Below, piece after piece: positions 60,939-64,000 of a stretch of 64,000 bases of DNA (positions within the stretch are counted from its first letter, which is position 1; the number at the start of each line of letters is the position of its first letter). The stretch spans positions 5,332,001-5,396,000 of the forward strand of contig NZ_CP018047.1 in assembly GCF_002009175.1 (NCBI RefSeq). Reading direction: 5' to 3'. Origin of the DNA: Streptomyces niveus. Its GTDB lineage: Bacteria; Actinomycetota; Actinomycetes; Streptomycetales; Streptomycetaceae. The translations under genes were made by a program, and so were the position numbers. A model generated the notes under the pieces. It made no database searches, was not told the DNA's origin, and worked only from the letters and a program-made list of their open reading frames with translations.

Positions 60939-61505
60939 ATGAACGACACCGTGGTGACGCTGGTGGGAAATGCCGCGACGGGGGTGGAGTACCGGGAAAC
61001 GACGAACGGCGGGGTGGCGCGGTTCAGGTTCGCGGTGACTCCGCGCCGCTGGGACCGCCGCAATTCGGTCTGGACCGACGGTGGTACGAGCTTCTACACC
61101 GTCTGCGCGTGGCGGAATCTCGGGGCGAATCTCACCGCCTCGGTCAATGTCGGAGATCCGCTGGTCGTGCACGGCAGGTTGCGCGTGAGGGAGGAGGCGA
61201 AGGACGGGCAGCGAAGGACCTTCGTGGACATCGACGCGGTGTCGATCGGTCACGATCTGACGTGGGGGACCTCGGCGTTCAAGCGGGTGGCGCGGGCCAA
61301 CCCGGTGCTGACGCAGCGTCCGGCGGACGCGTCGGCCGCGACATCCGCAGCGATGTCCGGCGTGACATCCGGCGCGGCGGATGCGGCGATGTCCGGAGTG
61401 CCGGCGGCGGCCCGCAAACCCGTGCATACGCAACCGTGGTTGTCCGAACAGGACGAGTCGTCCGAGCCGGCCGGTGAGGTCGCGGCGCCGATCGGGCCGC
61501 TCTGA
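60939..61505 (+). CDS. ssb: Single-stranded DNA-binding protein (SsbB-like paralogue)
   Basis: A 188-residue SSB with an OB fold in residues 1-110: MNDTVVTLVGNAATGVEYRETTNGGVARFRFAVTPRRWDRR, FYTVCAWRNLGANLTASVNVGDPLVVHGRLRVRE and the basic RTFVDIDAVSIGHDLTWG. The C-terminal linker is Ala/Ser-rich with imperfect AAMSGV repeats and ends in APIGPL instead of the acidic DDDxPF tip that recruits partner proteins. This is the pattern of the Streptomyces second SSB (SsbB), which acts in chromosome segregation during sporulation, rather than the essential SsbA. ATG 60939 follows GGGGGC. Confidence 0.9.
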   Translation: MNDTVVTLVGNAATGVEYRETTNGGVARFRFAVTPRRWDRRNSVWTDGGTSFYTVCAWRNLGANLTASVNVGDPLVVHGRLRVREEAKDGQRRTFVDIDAVSIGHDLTWGTSAFKRVARANPVLTQRPADASAATSAAMSGVTSGAADAAMSGVPAAARKPVHTQPWLSEQDESSEPAGEVAAPIGPL

Positions 61506-61557
61506 CCGGGGAGTTGTGGAGATTTGTCGATAGTCGAACGGATCCGAAGGTGTGAGC

Positions 61558-61586
61558 GATAACGATTCCGATTCGGAACGGTTATC
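61558..61586. promoter_or_regulatory. 29-bp near-palindrome upstream of the thioester surface protein
   Basis: The arms GATAACGATTCCGA and TCGGAACGGTTATC are inverted copies at 12 of 14 positions around a single T. It lies 135 nt before the GTG of the surface-protein gene and 53 nt after ssb. It is either a regulator site or a weak terminator stem. Confidence 0.5.
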
Positions 61587-61720
61587 GGAACGTCCGAACG
61601 GGCATCGGCGGTCCCCTTGATCCATAGGATTCCCGAGTACTCATGGGGCACTTGAGTCTGCTGGCGAGGCAATCCCCCCACGCGTCCCAAGCGGAGGACC
61701 TCGCCCGGAGGGAAAAATCT

Positions 61721-63145
61721 GTGTTGTCTGCGCTGTCTGAGTTCTTCGCTCCAACCGCTCGGAGGCGGGGCGCCGCCCGTCTCGCTGCCTCGATGGCCGT
61801 CTCGGGCCTTGTCGTCGCGGGCTCCATAGCCGGCGCGGGCACGGCCGTGGCCGACGACACCTTCCAGCACCGCGGCGGCGCCGCCGCGACGCTCGACGGC
61901 CTCAGGACGTTCGACAAGGCCGTTCTCCACACGGACGGCGAGACGCGTGAACTGCCCGCCGGGCTCTTCGAGATGACCGTCGACGGCGGCGGCAAGCTCA
62001 AGACGTACTGCATCGACATCCACAACCCGACCCAGAACCAGGCGAAGTATCTGGAGACCCCCTGGGCCCAGACCTCGCTCGGCGCGAACAAGAACGCCGG
62101 GAAGATCCGCTGGATCCTCCAGAACTCCTACCCCCAGGTCGACGATCTCGCCGCGCTCGCCGACGACGCGGGCACCGGGCCGCTCACCGCGCAGACCGCC
62201 GCCGCCGGTACGCAGGTCGCGATCTGGCGCCACTCGGACAACGCCGACGTCGACGCCGTGGACCCGCAGGCCGAGAAGCTGGCCGACTGGCTGGAGCGCA
62301 GCGCCGACCACCTCGGTGAGCCCAGGGCCTCGCTCACCCTGGAGCCCGGCGCGGTCTCCGGCCGGAGCGGCGAGCTTCTGGGGCCGGTCACCGTCCGTAC
62401 CGACGCGGACAGTGTCGCGGTGTCCCCGCCCGCCGATGCCGCCGCCATGGGCATCGAGGTCACCGACAAGGACGGCAAGCCCGTCACCGAGGTGACCGAC
62501 GGGGCGAGGCTCTACTTCGACGTCCCCGAGGACACGGCCGACGGCACGGCCTCGCTGAGCGTGCAGGCGACCACGTCGGTGCCGGTGGGCAGGGCGTTCG
62601 CCGGGGTCACCAAGAGCCAGACGCAGATCCTGGCCGGCTCCAGCGAGTCCACGGTCTCGGCGACGGCCACCGCCACCTGGGCCGCGCAGGGCGCGATACC
62701 CGCGATCACCGCCGAGAAGAACTGCGCGAAGGGCGGCGTGGACGTCACGGCGGCCAACAAGGGCGACGAGCCGTTCACCTTCCAGCTCGCCGGTGAGGAG
62801 TACGAGGTCGAGGCCGGCAAGTCCAGGACCGTCACCGTGCCGGTCGCCGAGGACCAGGCGTACGACTTCACGATCACCGGACCCGGCGGCTTCACGGAGA
62901 ACTTCCAGGGCGTCCTCGACTGCCGCACCACCGGAAACGCGGCCCCGCCGGCCGACGAGACCACCACCCAGCTGGCTCCGGCCTCGGCGGGCGTCACGGC
63001 GGGCACGGACGGGCTCGACCTGGCCGAGACAGGCACCTCCAACGCCACCCCGGTGATCGCGGGCGTCGCGATCGGACTCGTCCTGCTGGGCGGCGCGGCG
63101 GTCTTCTTCTTCCGCAAGAAGAACGACCCCTCCACCGAGGAGTGA
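61721..63145 (+). CDS. Thioester-domain (TQXA) cell-wall-anchored surface protein
   Basis: A 474-residue exported protein. It has a long signal sequence (RRRGAARLAASMAVSGLVVAGSIAGAGTAVAD, cleavage near residue 47). A thioester domain follows: Cys in KTYCIDIHNPTQNQ (near 97) and Gln in AGTQVAIWRH (near 165) would form an internal Cys-Gln bond able to couple covalently to host or matrix amines. Ig-like/SpaA-type stalk segments come next, then the sorting signal LAETG (near 434), a membrane helix VIAGVAIGLVLLGGAAVFFF and RKKN tail. LAxTG is the class E sortase motif of Streptomyces. GTG 61721 follows GGAGGG. Probably displayed on aerial or substrate hyphae. Confidence 0.92.
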   Translation: MLSALSEFFAPTARRRGAARLAASMAVSGLVVAGSIAGAGTAVADDTFQHRGGAAATLDGLRTFDKAVLHTDGETRELPAGLFEMTVDGGGKLKTYCIDIHNPTQNQAKYLETPWAQTSLGANKNAGKIRWILQNSYPQVDDLAALADDAGTGPLTAQTAAAGTQVAIWRHSDNADVDAVDPQAEKLADWLERSADHLGEPRASLTLEPGAVSGRSGELLGPVTVRTDADSVAVSPPADAAAMGIEVTDKDGKPVTEVTDGARLYFDVPEDTADGTASLSVQATTSVPVGRAFAGVTKSQTQILAGSSESTVSATATATWAAQGAIPAITAEKNCAKGGVDVTAANKGDEPFTFQLAGEEYEVEAGKSRTVTVPVAEDQAYDFTITGPGGFTENFQGVLDCRTTGNAAPPADETTTQLAPASAGVTAGTDGLDLAETGTSNATPVIAGVAIGLVLLGGAAVFFFRKKNDPSTEE

Positions 63146-63493
63146 GCGGTCCGGAGGATCGCACGACCATCTACTGATCAGTACGACCCGCTGATCGGTA
63201 CGACCGCCGACCGGCATGGCAGAAGGTCGCCGGACGGTCGCCCCTGACAGCGGCTCCGACGCGCAGACGAATCCGGTCGCGCGCCGGAGCCGCGCGCCGA
63301 CGCGCCGTCGGTCCGGCGCCAGCCTCCGGGCCCGCCCGGAGAACGGCCGCGGGTACCGCAGGTCGTGGACGGTCTGTCCGAGCCCTGGACACGCGGTTTC
63401 TCCCAAGGGAGGAACGTGCGGCAAGATGGATTCATCTGCCCTCACGCGGCGGAGCCGCACATTGGCCCTTCTCGATCTGCCGGACGGTTTCTC
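63146..63493. other. Intergenic region before ettA
   Basis: This 348-nt stretch holds no gene. Two related units TGATCAGTACGACC and TGATCGGTACGACC occur at 63175-63205, and a 7-bp hairpin CTCCGGG-CCCG-CCCGGAG lies at 63324-63341 (possible terminator for the surface-protein gene). The ettA promoter should lie in the last 100 nt but no box stands out. Confidence 0.55.
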
Positions 63494-64000
63494 TTGGCTG
63501 AGTACATCTACACGATGCGCAAGACGCGCAAGGCGCACGGCGACAAGGTCATCCTCGATGACGTGACGCTGAGCTTCCTGCCCGGTGCGAAGATCGGTGT
63601 GGTCGGCCCCAACGGCGCCGGTAAGTCCACCGTGCTGAAGATCATGGCCGGGCTGGAGCAGCCGTCCAACGGCGACGCCTTCCTGTCGCCCGGATACTCG
63701 GTCGGGATGCTCCTCCAGGAGCCGCCGCTGGACGAGACCAAGACGGTCCTGGAGAACGTCCAGGACGGCGCCGCCGAGACCATGGGCAAGCTGAAGAGGT
63801 TCAACGAGGTCGCCGAGCTGATGGCGACCGACTACTCCGAAGCGCTGATGGACGAGATGGGCAAGCTCCAGGAGGACCTGGACCACGCCAACGCGTGGGA
63901 CCTGGACACCCAGCTGGAGCAGGCCATGGACGCGCTGGGCTGCCCGCCCGGCGACTGGCCCGTCACCACGCTCTCCGGCGGTGAGCGCCGCCGTGTCGCG
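63494..64000 (+). CDS. ettA: ABC-F translation factor EttA (5' part only)
   Basis: The first 169 residues of an ABC-F protein, the ribosome-associated energy-dependent translational throttle. The start LAEYIYTMRKTRKAHGDKVILDDVTLSFLPGAKIGVVGPNGAGKSTVLKIMAGLEQP contains Walker A GPNGAGKST near residue 40. The Q-loop GMLLQEPPLDE and the arm-domain beginning ENVQDGAAETMGKLKRFNEVAELMATDYSEALMDEMGKLQEDLD match EttA rather than resistance-type ABC-F proteins. The signature LSGGERRRVA is at the window edge. TTG 63494 is the start, since Streptomyces homologues begin at this residue; a typical ribosome site is not obvious. It continues beyond the window. Confidence 0.93.
   Translation, partial: MAEYIYTMRKTRKAHGDKVILDDVTLSFLPGAKIGVVGPNGAGKSTVLKIMAGLEQPSNGDAFLSPGYSVGMLLQEPPLDETKTVLENVQDGAAETMGKLKRFNEVAELMATDYSEALMDEMGKLQEDLDHANAWDLDTQLEQAMDALGCPPGDWPVTTLSGGERRRVA

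Noticed and set aside
61250..63886. 878-codon minus-strand ORF opposite ssb, the surface protein and ettA
   Set aside because: Antisense to well-supported genes with signal peptide, sorting signal and Walker motifs; no recognisable domain of its own.
1..64000. CRISPR array, insertion sequence or prophage
   Set aside because: No regularly spaced repeats, transposase, integrase or phage structural genes were seen on either strand.

Overview
The window is GC-rich actinobacterial chromosome and almost certainly Streptomyces. The signs are high third-position GC, frequent GTG starts and 4-nt stop/start overlaps, Streptomyces-type TTGTCCACA DnaA boxes, LAxTG surface anchoring, rare TTA codons and familiar Streptomyces neighbourhoods (inositol operon, citrate synthase, RecD2, SsbB-like SSB, EttA). 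No phage, insertion sequence or CRISPR array is visible.

Layout. (1) 1-8695, minus strand: a compact RiPP-type locus. It has an APH-like kinase, a HopA1-domain protein, an ABC exporter, an HFCD flavoprotein (cysteine decarboxylase family) and a SAM methyltransferase, followed by a separate ABC-2 ATPase/permease pair with its own palindromic operator. A small LuxR-type HTH protein lies upstream. This gene set is characteristic of class V lanthipeptides and is shared with thioamitides. No YcaO/TfuA pair and no convincing precursor gene is visible. The 0.6 kb and 1.2 kb non-coding stretches around the regulator hold a strong hairpin, an 18-bp tandem repeat and a CRP-like site. (2) 9939-11366: a secreted S37 peptidase. 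(3) 11611-18041: sugar catabolism, with a TIM-barrel isomerase, a MarR-GNAT fusion, and a LacI repressor divergent from an oxidoreductase / DUF993 / isomerase operon. (4) 18042-26699: recD2 behind two DnaA boxes, citrate synthase, a copper chaperone with a CsoR-type operator, a TetR/MMPL divergent pair and a small HTH protein.

(5) 26954-34444: the myo-inositol catabolic region, with an isomerase divergent from iolC, a Cgl0159-type aldolase, iolB, iolD and mmsA/iolA, mostly translationally coupled; a hrdB-like promoter precedes iolC. Inositol dehydrogenase and transporter are not here; the oxidoreductase at 14771 is a possible partner but this is unproven. (6) 34538-45000: aldo/keto reductase, a TTA-containing methyltransferase, GNAT, a hydrolase-ABC ATPase fusion with its permease, a LuxR-type regulator, a VWA lipoprotein, a DUF1772 membrane protein and a methyltransferase. 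(7) 45140-56669: an ARMT1-like phosphatase, a 111-bp structured palindromic element, a DUF4032 protein, GNAT, two MFS exporters, a PrnB-family protein, a secreted ricin-type lectin and an APH(3')-like kinase. (8) 56833-64000: tRNA-Arg(TCT), two tandem P-loop GTPases, an SSB, a thioester-domain cell-wall protein and the start of ettA.

Functional family names rest on recognised motifs and remembered family architecture. No database search was run.
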